A stretch of 64,000 nucleotides of DNA from Eumeta japonica (Eukaryota; Arthropoda; Insecta; Lepidoptera; Psychidae), in contig BGZK01001379.1 of the NCBI GenBank assembly GCA_005406025.1, forward strand, positions 62,001 to 126,000, given 5' to 3'. Numbering within the stretch: position 1 is the first letter of the stretch; the number at the start of each line of letters is the position of its first letter. Positions 10,193-22,500 of the stretch are shown here, piece after piece. The position numbers and the translations under genes are program-made. Below the pieces are notes generated by a model. The model did no database searches, had not been told where the DNA came from, and saw only the letters and a list, made by a program, of their open reading frames with translations.

Positions 10193-12912
10193 ATTATAAT
10201 CTTTTGCTCGTCGCCCTTCTCTTCATCCGACACGTCCACCCAGTCGTCGCTGCGGTCGCTTCTATCGCTGGCGCTGGTGTCGCTATTTGGTACTCGGAAA
10301 GCTATCTCTTGGCCGTTGAAGCTCAACATGGACCTCTGTCCGTATATGCTATTCGTTTTCTGTTCGCTGGAAACGGTGGAACGGCTGATGTTGGAAACGT
10401 TGTCGAAGGATAGTCTCTTTTGGATCGTGGACGCCAGCTGTTTTCTCAGGTTGTTCCTGAGCTTCACCATGCTGGGACTGTTAGGTATGCTTTCGTAGCA
10501 ATGAGACAGAGATACTCCGTCCGCGTGCCTGATCGTATCGTATATGTTTTCACCGTCGTTGTAGTTCGTATACTCGGAGGATGCGATGGAATCTCTCTTA
10601 CTGTACGAAGGTGGGCTCAAATCTTTATATTTATTGACGTGAGCCGGAATTTTTTCGTAGATACGATCGGGGCCGATTTTTTCGTAGCTCACCGTGGACG
10701 TTGCACTGACGGATTTGGAGATCTCGTAGTTTTTGGTGTTTCTGCCGTCCGACGGGTAAGGCTGGTAATCCTCCGCAATGCGGATGCCGGAGCTGGAGGT
10801 GTGACAATATGGCTTAACAGGCGATATGCAGTAGTCGTAGCCGTCGTCGCTCTCGCTGTCACCGTCACCTCTGGTCCGCTCCTCCAGGCGGTTCTCACAT
10901 AACTCGTAGCTGTGCAGGCTGCTTTCGTCGCCTTCCGGATGCGACCGCATCTCTAATAAGCATTGATAAACGTTTTCCGGCACTCTCCGAGATTCGACGT
11001 TATCGCAATCCTTCGGTATCTCAGGCAAGGGGCAATTCTTCTTCGACGACCGCCTGTTGAAGGAATTCCTAACAGGAGCTACGACGAGCTCGTTCACCGT
11101 ATCCACGGGCTGTAGAGGTTCATAATCGTCTTCAACGACGATTCTTTTAGGCTTCGACGTATAGCCTATAATGACTTCTTTGTTACAAGCTTCGACTAGA
11201 TTCGATTCGAAATCGGAATTTGATTCGTTGCCTTTGTTTTCTCCTTCACTGAGAGTGTTTTGAGATTCATCATTTTTCTCTTCTTTTACTACAGCGCCGC
11301 TGTTCGGCGTGAACTCTTGGAGACTGTTCGATGAGATGTTAGTGTGGGATGTCATGTTAAGGAGACTATAAGGACTATCTGATGCCGATCTCTCGCTATC
11401 TGAGTAGGTTTGTGAGCCACTTTTTCGTCTCCAAAGAAACGACTCGTTTGGGGTTATACGGCTGCTTATTTCTTCATATGTTTTTTCATCTTTTCCTTCC
11501 TTAACACTGTTGGTTGTCGCTACGCTAACAGGTTCATTTATATTTTCTGTTTCTATGTTTTCGTCAATATCTTCATGTATAATTTCAACAACTTTCAAAG
11601 GCAACCTGTCCGTGTGTATGTAATTAGTTTTATATTTTTTAATATCATATATTGGTTCTTTCTTTTTTAGATTAATGTCTGGAAATTCACTTCTCGTTTC
11701 TTGAATTTTATGTGGAAAAGTTAGAGTAGGTTTTACTGTTTTAATTTTTGGAACTCCATCTTTGACAACTAAATTCTTTGTAACAGTTAATGAGGATTTC
11801 TTTTCAGGTACTTTAGGTTTTTCTATTGCAAGTGGAACTTTCGATTCAGACAATTTTCTTTTATCATCATTGTTTATTTTTGCATTAATTTCACATTCAA
11901 ATTTCTTTATAGTATTCCTAACAACATTTTTTTGCAGAACTTTGGTATCTTTTAGTTTTTCACTTTCAACGGGCTTTGTAGGGCTCCCATCGACAGAATC
12001 TGATCCACTTTGTTGTTCGCTTGAATCATTATAACGCAATCGTTTTTTTGTTTTCGGTTTTTTGGTACCATCAGACTTTGATCGGATAACGCAAACTTTG
12101 GTTGGCGATGATTTTTTTAGACAAAGTTGATCAATCGCATCTACACTAGAACACCTTTTTTTAGAACGTTTCTTAGATCCTCTTTTTGGCCGTAAGACTA
12201 TTTTTATATTGGGACTCGAACTTAACGTAGAAGATGGGGTTGAACTATTACTCATAGAGCATTTAGATGCAGTCTGTAAATGTTCAATGGTCTTCACTAA
12301 TCTAGACTGGTTAATAGCACCGTTAGAGTCACTTATCAGATCATTAAATTTCTTCGTGAGTTGAGCCACTTTGCTGCTGGTTATTGTCACAGTTTTTGTC
12401 GCCAACGGAGGTCTTCTGTAGTTGGTTGACGCACTTTTAATTTTAAAGCTAACTTTTCGTTGTTGTTCAAATCTTTTTTTAATGCTGACATAATTTAGAG
12501 AATCTAAGTTTTCGGCCATCTCTTTCTCTTTAACACGTCTACCTCCCCCTGTACTCCGAGTGTCTTCACTAGTTTTCGTTATTGCAATTTGTGCATAATG
12601 TATGGAAGGGTCTTTCGTCTTCGAGTGTATTGTATCGCCCGGAACAGGGGATTCTGAATTGATAGTAGAATTCAGGAAAGCGTTTTTCGCGTCCTGTAGT
12701 AATTTTGTCCTGCTATTCATGTACGATAACATGGATATAGTAACTGGTTCGCCGAGCTTATCGCCCACTTTGATGGCCATCTGTTCGGCGCGTTGTGGAC
12801 TGGTGACGTTCCTCAGCAATATTTTTATCGCTGCCCCATTCCCGCTGTCGGTTTCGTGTGTATTTGTTGCGTTATAAACGATGTTGCTTTTCGTCAGAGT
12901 AGTCCCTTCCAT
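10193..12912 (-). CDS. First coding exon of a large, mostly disordered protein (unrecognised; 906 codons plus 2 nt)
   Basis: I do not recognise this protein. The frame is open for 906 codons from ATG at 12912-12910 (GCCATGG, G at -3 and +4). An in-frame TAA lies just upstream inside the same exon, so this ATG is the natural start. The apparent stop at 10191-10189 is intronic: the exon ends ATTATAAT and is followed by GTGAGT (10192-10187), a consensus 5' splice site, leaving a codon split after two bases. Visible protein features: residues 1-80 mixed composition; a basic, NLS-like stretch at 241-293 (RPKRGSKKRSKKR and KKPKTKKRLR); long Ser/Asp/Glu/Lys-rich low-complexity regions; CPLPEIPK at 627-634; an acidic end (DDWVDVSDEEK, 889-899). 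YxxI motifs occur at Y141, Y479 (YEEI), Y743, Y752, Y791 and Y806, and YEPL at 597. No catalytic fold is apparent, so a cytoplasmic or nuclear scaffold, or the regulatory N-terminus of a larger enzyme, is my inference. Confidence 0.85.
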
Positions 12913-12958
12913 GGCATCGTCGAAAAAATGTGCAGCTTCTCTCGACTTTATGGATTAT
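12913..12958 (-). other. 5' leader within the start-codon exon, with 3' splice site
   Basis: The minus strand reads TTGTTTTGTTTCAG immediately before base 12958, a strong 3' splice site, so at least one non-coding exon should lie further right. The 46-nt leader contains an upstream ATG at 12917-12915, out of frame with the main start. It opens a 7-codon frame that closes at TGA 12896-12894, overlapping the main start by 19 nt. Such an overlapping uORF could lower translation of the main frame, but its context is weaker than that of the main start. Confidence 0.6.
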
Positions 12959-13311
12959 CTGAAACAAAACAATTGGATTATCGATACGATGTCCATAGTG
13001 TAAAAAACCTTTAAGTAAAGTAATCCTACGAACAATGGTAAAGAAAGCTTTTTCATTGTGTATGGAATTTCCACAGGTTTCTACATTTAACAAAACTTCA
13101 ACAGGTTATTGTACTTGACAGCAATGGGAGTCTCATGTGATCACCATATGCGATACATTTGTTAGTTTACGCAAAACACAAAAATATCTTAATACACTGT
13201 ACAAAGTTTGTCAGACTTGAGATTTAAGAAAGACCTACTTTTGTTTGTCCTTTGCCGAACTGGATTACTAATTAAGGTTTCATTTCATTGTGATTCAATA
13301 GAACACGAAAA

Positions 13312-13321
<10 letters not shown>

Positions 13322-13383
<62 letters not shown>
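13322..13383. repeat. (CA)31 microsatellite
   Basis: Uninterrupted AC/CA dinucleotide array of 62 bases, with a short imperfect ACATACACAT lead-in. It lies a few hundred bases upstream of the host gene's start exon and should be polymorphic. Confidence 0.97.
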
Positions 13384-13386
<3 letters not shown>

Positions 13387-13479
13387 TACTTTTTCTATAG
13401 ATATGTTTGATACCGTCTGTAAATAGGTTTGCAACATTTTTTTTATTATAAACTATATATTAAAGTATTAAATAAAGAA

Positions 13480-13873
13480 TTGGTTGTCTGGTAAGTCGGT
13501 TTACGGACGATAATTTATGTGATAATATCATAAGAAAACATTGATGAAAAATTGCATTCTTTTATGAATTGAATTGAATTATTATCACTCAATTATAATT
13601 ATTTTGTATAATACAAAGAAGTAGTTAATTGAAAATGACAATGTTCTCGACAAATTAACATTTATTTGCACTCGTCAATTCAAATATTTTACTACTTAAA
13701 TTATACAGTAAAGAGATAGATGCGTCACAAGCCGAACGCTTAGGCCGATCGTGCCTCTCTATTGCTCCGTGCTCTCGCTCGCACGCTCAGCTCAGGCGGA
13801 ACGCAACAATGAGTCATGCTTTTTCGTGCGTGCAGCCGGCGTTCATTGATTTATAGGACGTTATCATGTCAAA
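13480..13873 (+). mobile_element. TTGGTTG-ended repeat, copy C (diverged)
   Basis: Begins TTGGTTGTCTGGTAAGTCGG with TACGGACGATAATTTATGTG following, and ends TTTATAGGACGTTATCATGT, matching both ends of copies A and B with substitutions. The interior is different and includes a GC-richer segment at 13725-13850 with GAGTCATG. It sits just upstream of the host gene's start exon, probably in its first intron. Confidence 0.5.
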
Positions 13874-14309
13874 AAAACGCAATATATTGCTGAATTATAA
13901 CAAAGAACATTCAGATATTTCACCATCTATCCTTTTTTGTCCCACTATTATTAGGATTCCGTAGAAAAATCTATTCGTTACTAAGTCAGTCTCTCCATCT
14001 TTCTCTCCTACTTTTAAATAGCTCTATCTTTTGAATATTAAGAGGTAGATAGTTACGTTTTGCACAAAATATATGTTGTTATGGAGGACATCCCAATGAA
14101 TAATAAATGAAAATTTAAGTGGGATTCTCATATATAAAAGTCTACCATAAAACGCTTAAATACACGGGCACAAATAAAGAGATTTATTTTGAGACACAAG
14201 TATTAATTAAACTTGGTGTGATTATAGGTGAAACTAAAGTAAAACAATAAATAATTAAAATCGGTGAAGTAAAAGTCGACTTTGCACTAAAGATCTCGAA
14301 TTAAAGGAA

Positions 14310-14760
14310 ATGAAAAAAAACTGGGCAAGAGCATATCAGCTCGTGCTCATTTTAGGGTTCCGAAGCTATTATTACAAAGAAATAGACTACAGATGAAAAA
14401 GAACGTTGTTACACTTTTTCCATGTTTCCCGAACGGAATAGTTATAACCACTTTAATCGCTTATAACTGGAAAAACAAGTAGAAAAATAAACAAAAACAA
14501 TGTCGATTATTACTATCAAACATTTACTAAAAAATGTTTTTTAACTTCTGTTACATGTATATAGTGCCCCCCCAATATTTGTTTTTGTCATTTAACTATC
14601 AAATTAAATAGCGGCTTATACAAGACACCTTCACTATAAATGTAGTAACGATAGGTTTTGAATAAAATGCCCGTGACATAGTGATGGATGGACGGACGGA
14701 CATGACGAAATAAGGGTTCCGTTTTTCCATTTTGACTCGGAACCCTAAAAAATAGACAAG
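14310..14760 (+). mobile_element. GGGTTCCG-type lepidopteran repeat, copy 3
   Basis: Begins CTGGGCAAGAGCATATCAGC, continues TTAGGGTTCCGAAGCTATT and ends TTTGACTCGGAACCCTAAA. It retains the GGACGGACGGACATGACG and CGGCTTATACAAGACACC segments found in copy 1 but lacks the central section present in copies 1 and 2. The adjacent 14761-15020 starts with another TAGGGTTCCGTGCG and may belong to a related element. Confidence 0.6.
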
Positions 14761-15452
14761 TGCAAATTGGATTCGCACCCTTAGGGTTCCGTGCGAACTT
14801 AATTGTGTATGTAGATCCATCAATAGTCTCGACGATTTTTGCCTGTGTTTGATTCATATACTGACGATATATCCAAATAATTCTGAAAGTTTTGTCCTTT
14901 TCAAAAAATTTTCGAATTTTCTTAAAAACATCCGAATTTTTGAAATTTGTTTGAAAATCTAAGTCTTCATAGAGCAAAAATAAAAACGATTTCGCATATA
15001 TTGGTCTATCACGTTCCACAGTACAATTGTAAGTGTAAATTTGTAGTCATAAAATTTTTCTTTCGTATGATACAACTATAAATTATCAATTTTTAGATTT
15101 TTTGCTTTACTTGAGCTGTGACGATTCTAGGTCAATGGGAATCATCCTATAGTAATAGGTTTTGGTTTAATTGCAGTTTCAAAATGTAAGACATAAACAG
15201 CCGTATTTTGGCCGCATTTTTTGATTACGTTGACTTAGGAGTTTAATTTTTTACAGTTTCAAGGAACTGCAGACATAAATATTTAACGTTAATTTTAATT
15301 TGATACGTCTACGCGTTCCTGAGAAAAAAGGACTTGACAGACAGAAATGATCTTATAAGGGTTAATTTTTCCTTTAGAGGTACACAATCTTAAAAAAGAT
15401 AAATACATTTTTTTTTTCATCAATGTCATGAATATATTTAAGACGGTGGAAT

Positions 15453-15486
15453 CCTCGGTGTCCGATTTTGACTTTCGACACCGAGG
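15453..15486. repeat. Perfect 10-bp hairpin
   Basis: CCTCGGTGTC at 15453-15462 and GACACCGAGG at 15477-15486, with a 14-nt loop. A 69-codon minus-strand frame spans it but is not convincing as a gene. Confidence 0.8.
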
Positions 15487-16549
15487 GTTTATAATTATGT
15501 GTCAAAGATTTCATGCCAATAGGTAACACTTTAAAATGCTTTGTATAATCGGATTTCTTGTAACTGATGGACGTATCAGACAATAAATTTATTTGTAGTA
15601 TTTATACTGCCATTTTTTCATACATTCTCGAAAATGTGTTCAATCGACACAGTCAAACAACTTTCGACAGCAGATTTGAATATTTTGTGATTTTGCTTTC
15701 GTATACATACTGTATGAATAACGTGGAGAGTAAATATTCTGCAAAAATAATCTAGTCCAGTCAAATGAGATTAAAAAAATATTTGGCTGGACATAGTTTA
15801 CAACTAACCGTTATAATGCTAACTTTTGAGAGATGTTTAAAAATGTCATTCTTGTTAGTAAAGTATAAAATAAAATGCCTTAAGCAATTATTAAAAAAAA
15901 ACCCCTATTTTTATTTTGTGTCTTATAAACCAAAAATGCTAGCTGTTATTTTATTAAGTAAACAGCAAAAAATGTTTTTACTGTGTTCGTGTCTTAACCA
16001 ACTTATATTTCTTTAAGTATTTAATTTTTAGTAATTATTTTTATATTTTCCGATAATTTATGAGATGTCAAAGAATTTTGCAGTCTTATTTTTCTTTCAA
16101 GGTTACACATTACTTCGACTGTGCTATAGTTCTTGTATTGTTTTGAATGCGAGTAAAATAACAGAAAATATTTGGCTGCAATTCTGACAAACTAATAACA
16201 ATAAAAAGTAATTCGCTACGTATTGTTCATTTTTACATACACTCCTAAGAATATTTTATAATTTTCTAGAGCTCATTGAAATTCTCTAATCTAACAGTTT
16301 GTGACAGTTTTGTGTCACTCATGCAGTCAAATACCACTTTACCGAGCGAAGTAAATCGAGCTGGGATATGGTTTAACACATTATTGGAAGAGGACGAGGG
16401 TTATAAAATAGTTCAAGCTACTTTCAACACGTGTCAATGTGCATCACTTACATACAAACGGCAACTAATTTAAATATTATTGTATAATGGTACAATGTAA
16501 AGTTATTTATTTGAGCAATTATTAATGGGCAAAACTTATGGATTTGCTA
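15487..16549. other. No gene seen
   Basis: AT-rich. Short plus-strand open frames at 15567-15755, 15765-16016 and 16276-16473 have no recognisable motif, and their codon use looks like that of the AT-rich background. Confidence 0.35.
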
Positions 16550-16581
16550 TCGTCATAGATGAGTTTAATCATCTATGACGA
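16550..16581. repeat. Perfect 13-bp hairpin with 6-nt loop
   Basis: TCGTCATAGATGA (16550-16562), loop GTTTAA, then TCATCTATGACGA (16569-16581). No T-tract or coding neighbour ties it to a known function. Confidence 0.9.
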
Positions 16582-17181
16582 ATTTTTCATTAAATAATTC
16601 TAAGTATTCGTCAAAGGCATGAAATACATTCCGTTCTAATATGTTATCGTTACGACATTTTTATGCTATTTATACGATTGAAATAGATAACGACCTCATT
16701 ACAAATCGAAAAACAAACACAGAATAATAATAAGAATCGATCTACTGAACCGAAATGACGCGGAAGAAAATTCACAAGGTGTTCGTATTACGGTGATCTG
16801 CGCGTGAGACGCCTCGCGATCGCACCATTTAAAATATTCAAACCTCGCAACCATCATACTAAATCCTTAGAAAGTTCTTTGCGTACGTGCCGACGGTATT
16901 ATCATCGCGAGAACTTTACGTGACGCAAGAACTGTTTTGGCCGGATCGGCGTCATGATGTACAACCCAGACATAGAAGTGGTTTACTCGCAGTTAGTGGT
17001 CGAGTAGCGGTATTTAGAGCAACAATCCTTTTTTTACCCGAACGAAGGCTGGAGACAGCTAAGCGAAGGAAGGGTTTGATTGTAAAATAAAATCGTTGAA
17101 TTTTAGCGGATAATATGTACATTTGAGTATAGATTTAAGTGTCGCATGAATTATTTTGGTAAGCATGCGATTTGTAAATAA

Positions 17182-17500
17182 CTAGCTTTTGTCCGCGGCT
17201 CCGCCTGCAACGATATATAATCGATTCCTCATTTTCAATACCGAGTAATCCTGCTGTCATCGATACTAATCCGACCCTGTTTTCGATTTCTGTTCCGATT
17301 CGGTTTTTTCTCTTTTCCGATCCATCGCTCTCGATTGCAATATTAAACCGTTTTCGGTATAGATTCCGGTTTTTGGTGAATTATTGAAAGAAACGTATTA
17401 TTTTAGTTGGAGGTATAAAATATTCTATGTGTGTGCTAAATTTAATCTAAGTCCGTGGAGCCGTTTATTCATAACTGAGTTATAAAAATATCGGCACAAA
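17182..17500 (-). mobile_element. Non-autonomous retroelement or Helitron-like tail (CTAGCTTTTGTCCGCGG type)
   Basis: Begins ACTAGCTTTTGTCCGCGGCT, has a CCGATTC-rich centre and ends with a segment like the lepidopteran LINE/SINE 3' consensus (CCGTGGAGCCGTTTATTC, then GAGTTATAAA). Small pieces of the same type appear at 24125-24350 and 52960-53030. Confidence 0.4.
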
Positions 17501-18418
17501 GTATCATATATGTTGTGTAATGATAATAACATATAGTATGTACTGATAAAAACGCAGTGTAAGATACCTATCGTTCTTCATAATTTATTATAACTTTCTT
17601 ATCATTGAATCATCATTATTAATCGTATAGTGTTACGATCGGATTGTTGACACTGTCTCACTTTCACTTTTAAATGTTCCAGTTAGAGGACGTCACACAG
17701 ATGAACATACGAAAACTAGACAGACACAAATGTTTTATGTGACAATGAGTTCTATCAGTTTTTTAAATTTATTAAAAAAATCATTTTCATATGTATACAT
17801 ATAGACGAACAGACAGTAGCTTGTTCATTACAAAATGTCGTGCTAATAATACATTAAGTTTATTAAAAATCTAAATATAACAGAAACGATATATCCGATA
17901 AAAAACGGAATTAAAAGACATTTTACATTTTATATACATGAAGGATGATACGTTTTTGTTATTCGTCTAGAAAAATCTCTACTTGGCATCATTTTATATG
18001 GTATACCGTCACCACAGAGACTAAAGCGATGTCAGCACAGCGCCTGACGAATGCGTTTATGTCTCGTCGTACTTGTATCACATCACTATCGTCATGCATT
18101 TTGTACTTTTTGTTGATATTGCGGATTTTCTTTTTTTTATACATATGAGAGGTGCAAAAAACACCTATCAAATATATATTAAAAAAATTGAAATTATAAA
18201 AAATCGTAGGCGCCTAATTAGTTTCGTATCCACTTATGATTATGTTTCTGTTGGTTAATTTTGTATACCTGTATATATATATAAATATTATTTCATAATT
18301 TTGTATAATTTTTTTTGGAGTCGGTGTAATTTTTTAAAATTCCTTTTTTCATAACCTAATTATGTATTCTGGAAATCAGAAGCATAAGAACAAAACGCAT
18401 CTGATAAAAGTTGATTTA

Positions 18419-19200
18419 TTAGGTTGGGTAAAAAGATTTTTCGTATTTTATAAGTAAAAATTTGCAGTAAAATGTCTTTGGTTGTGCTGTTTGTATCTGG
18501 CTAATTTTGATACCATAAAATATACGACTCTTTAAAAAACCAAAATAAAAACGGTGTCCATGTTTTTCTGTCCACCAAATGCGTGATTCTAACGTAGAAA
18601 TTCCATACATTTTGAAAATTTATTACAAATTTATTGAAAAGTAGAGCAAGATCCATATATTAGTTCTTAGAAAACATAGCTGAAGAGGTGGGGATTGATC
18701 ATAAAACAGTTTTGACTAATTTGAAAAATGGTGGATATACAAAAATGATCGATACTTGGGTCTCACACGCGCTCACCGAAATGAATCTAATGAATCGTGT
18801 ACTCATTTGCGATTCTCTATTGAAATATAATGAATCCGAACCGTTTTTGAAAATATTAATCACTCGCAATACATTAATGCGATGTGTATGGGTGGGATTT
18901 GAAGGGCATTATTCATTAGAAGGTTTTACCGCCGGGCAAAACCATAAATTCGGATCTTTACTGCCAACAGCTGATGAGACTCAAGTAAGAAGTGGAGAAA
19001 AAACGGCCGAAATTTATTAACGGAAAGGGTGTGGTTTTTCACCATGATAATGCCAGACCACACACACTTTTAGCCACTCAGCAAATATTGAGAGTTTGGT
19101 TGGAAAGCGTTAATGCATTCACCATAAAGCCCTGAACTTGCGACCTCAGATTTTACCTGTTTCTTCTCTTCAGAACTTTTTAGGTAGTATTAGGTTAACA
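18419..19200 (+). pseudogene. Decayed mariner (mellifera/cecropia-like) transposase with left TIR
   Basis: A mariner-style end, TTAGGTTGGGTAAAAAG, starts at 18419. From 18688 the plus strand encodes a recognisable transposase fragment. GIDHKTVLTNLKNGGY matches the second helix-turn-helix linker, and DTWVSHALTEMNLMNRVLIC the conserved WVPHELT block. A diverged Trp/Gly-rich block precedes the second catalytic region. After a stop at 19018-19020, a frame around 19030-19060 still shows FHHDNARPHT-like coding for the second catalytic Asp. The first catalytic region (GDEKW) appears deleted, and stops and frameshifts are present. No right TIR was found. It is an old, dead copy unrelated in sequence to the mariner at 47-48 kb. 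Confidence 0.75.
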
Positions 19201-20063
19201 TCAAGAGAGGACTGTCAAAACTACTAGTCGCAGTTTTAAAAAAATGGCATATATATTTTATTTCCATTTGATTATAACATATATATATATATTATAATTA
19301 AATGTAAATAAAATAGATGCTAACAATTTTTTAATAAATATTATAATAGAGCGTATTTATAAAATAATACATATTAAACTACAATAGAAGGAATATATAA
19401 TATAAATATAAAACTAACGTATCTGTACATTGAATCTATTTGCTACAAAAAGAGATTGAGGGTCGTGAAGATAAAGCAAGATACATAAAAAAATTGCCTG
19501 TCGGTCTTTTGAATACGCCGTATAATCTCTGGAGTTTCCGGAACGTTTTCAAAGGGTTTCTTAAATCACTTAGTTTCAAACAATAATTAGATTTTATTTC
19601 ACCGACATCGGATAAAGAAAAGATATTCTTCATATAGAGATAAACAATGTTCATTTGGAAAATGTGCTCACGAAGGTATTTACTTCGGACTGCGACACGA
19701 TCGCGAACAGTCATTTTCCACCACTCGATTGTATTGTGAAGAGAATCTCGAAATAATAATTGCGAATAATAAATTAACTCGGCTGGGCAACCATTTGATG
19801 ACTGATTTTCTTTTGCGATTTGCTTGGATTTAAAAGATTTACGTAACTGCTTTTTTCAATAGGTTTTACTTTATATTCGGTACACGTATTCGGTCAGAGC
19901 ATTCTTGCTGGGCAAAGAAACACACTTATTGATGTTCTTTTGTTCCTTGTCCAACGACTACCGATTATACAGTCGAATTTTTGGACTTAATGCATTCGAA
20001 CTTTTGTCATATACAATTATTTTGAAAAATAAGGTATCCAGATGAATCTGCTACGAAATTTTA
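19201..20063. other. No gene seen
   Basis: Very AT-rich, including TA-dinucleotide runs near 19275-19300. The 92-codon minus-strand frame at 19714-19436 is unsupported. Confidence 0.35.
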
Positions 20064-20556
20064 GTGCCCTGAAATTGTACAACGGACCAGACCTAGACTA
20101 AAATTATCTCTACAACGTAACGTATTACAGGCGGATATTAAGACGGTAATAAGTGGTGGAGGCAAGCTAATTTCCACGCCCCGGATCCCGCTTACTTTTA
20201 ATCGTTTCCCATTCAGCTTAAAACGCGTACCAGTTTGGGGTGAAATTATGTTACTACCATAAACAAAGCTCGAAATCAGACGCTGCGTGTTACAGTCGTG
20301 CAACCCACTGTCACTCGTTGATCAACAGCCAGCTCTACATGACTCGTTCTCTAGTCTAAGGAAAGTTGACGAGGTATTTGTTCATATCCTCAACGATGAC
20401 GCACTAAAAGTCATATGTAAACAAGCTTTGTGTTTTAAGCTAACACTACGCGTGCGAAGTTGCGATCAAACAATAACGTTGCTATCAAAACAAATGATCC
20501 AAATTATGGCCAGCATTAAGACGATGCGGGACTGGGAGGATTCGCCTCATTGTTAG
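20064..20556 (+). pseudogene. Candidate decayed coding sequence, unidentified
   Basis: One plus-strand frame is open from 20064 to 20556 apart from a single TAA at 20260-20262, giving two stretches of 65 and 97 codons. The residues look protein-like rather than repeat-like, for example LISTPRIPLTFNRF before the stop and LRKVDEVFVHILNDDALK after it. There is no good start codon, no flanking repeat end and no convincing splice site, and I do not recognise a family. It could be a relic of a mobile element or of a host exon; the overlapping 80-codon antisense frame is less protein-like. Confidence 0.3.
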
Positions 20557-22500
20557 CAGATAATGATGTCAGATAATGTGTTATACCAACAAATTGCTGT
20601 GAACGAGGGGAACCTTGTATCATTCTAAACATCTCGTGTTCCGCTGGCAATGAAGAACATTAGTCCGTGATCGTATTTCAATTTATGATATTCGATTTCG
20701 TCTATTTAAGATCACTTGTATTGAATAAACATAAAAAAATTGTTATTGACAGCTGGAAAAAATTGTAATTTTGGTAGTTAAATGTATAAACACGTTAAAA
20801 CAAAGTTAAAAATAAAATAAATGCATATTCGTCCAAAATATTACAATAATATTGGTTAATACTATTAGAAAATCAATATTAATTGTTGTCATTTTAATAT
20901 ATAATAATATTTTAAACATCGATACGATAACCATTGTGATTTAGCTTTCAAACCTTTGAATATATCGAAATCAGCTTTGCCTGTACAGAAAATATATTTT
21001 ACCGACTCGGAAATCGTAGTAGAATGATGTCTAAAACCTCACCCGACAACGCATTATTCCTCAGAGTCGAAAACCCCATTGCCCAGTTCGGGTAACTGTT
21101 AACCGTAACGGTAAGCTCCGGTCAGCTGGTGACTCGCGAAGTCGATCGCGGCCGACGAATATTCGACGTTAATCGAGAAACGATGATTTTAAAACGGAAC
21201 ACAAAATATGATTTTAATGATCCATGACTTCGCCATCGTTCGGCTGACGTGGAACAGTGAATAAGTCTACATCACTGTATATTTCTTTTTTTTTTATAAT
21301 GTGCGTTTAAGATAGAAGAGGTTTTGTAATATTAACAATATAACATTTAGGCAAATACAAATCCTTTGAAAACGTTTTCCTTTGTCAATTTCTAGACATA
21401 GGTCAGAAAACTCGTAATGAAACTGCGGCTATAAAAATAAGATAAAAAGCTAGAAATAGATTTTGTAGGATATTTTTAAATATAAAAAACGCTATAATTC
21501 AGACAAATATACAATAATTAATAGTGTGATTAGTGTTATTTGTTATATCTTAAAATTACGATAATAGTATTATTTAATGATGGATGAGAACATTTGAATT
21601 CTTCATAAAAAAGATAAAAATTAATAAACGATATTATTTCTCGTAAGTATACAATTGAATTCGTATTTTTCACAAATAATGCATTAAAAAAACTAAAAAT
21701 ACAAAACAGTTGCAATGGGAAAATAGAAAAATATAAAATAGAAAGACGCAACCATTTTCCTTTGTATTAGACCTATTACATATCGGAGAATAACAATATA
21801 TTTCTTTCTGTGCGGTTACGTTATTGGCGATTACAATTTTTCTGTAGGAGTTTGGTATGTAACATGAAATTACAAGATTTGATATAATGGCTATTAAAAA
21901 TAAATGTGCTTTGTATGGTTTAAGTCTATCACAAATAAACGATTCAGATTGTCCCAACATTGACACACTTGCCAACTTAGTATGAAGAATCGTAGCTAAG
22001 CAATTGGACAGATACCTAATTTGTCTCGAGTCGTCTAAGGGCTCTATCGCGGGCGGCATAATTTTCAAATTATTGATGTATATTTTTTTTCCACTAAAGC
22101 AAACTGTAGTTAGGTAGTTATAATTAACAGTATATCAAGTTAATTAAATTCGATGTAACAGCAAAATCAACATGACACGCGCAGCGGTGACGTTTCATCG
22201 GCAGAGGTCTTCGGCGTCACAGACTGTTTCAGAAGGAAAAGGGCAACACAAGGGCCTAAAAGGTCTAAGCCTCGTACCTTTCACCGCAAACACTCCCCAT
22301 GTCGAAATGTTTCATAATATTTTTTGCAACGAGTCGTTACTCTCATTCTATGAAAACATTATTTTATTATTAAAAAAAAATACGAAATACTATTTTTTTT
22401 TCTGTTAATATTTGGGTTTTCTTCGCAGTAATTAATCATAATAACTCAATATTTTGTTCAATCATTTGCGAATGTACAATATCTTAACAAAATAATATCC
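20557..22500. other. No gene seen
   Basis: AT-rich with a GC-richer, possibly conserved non-coding patch at 21040-21180. The minus-strand frames at 21536-22068 are low-complexity and unsupported. Confidence 0.35.

Noticed and set aside
10420..10902. 160-codon plus-strand open frame, and shorter ones at 10204-10498 and 10689-10898
   Set aside because: Antisense shadows of the GC-richer 3' part of the host coding exon, where few stops occur; no independent support.
14588..15019. 143-codon minus-strand frame
   Set aside because: Its C-terminal half is antisense of a GGGTTCCG repeat (copy 3) and the rest is A/T-run sequence; not a gene.
18073..18258. Several overlapping small frames around 17945-18258
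   Set aside because: AT-rich background composition, no motif.
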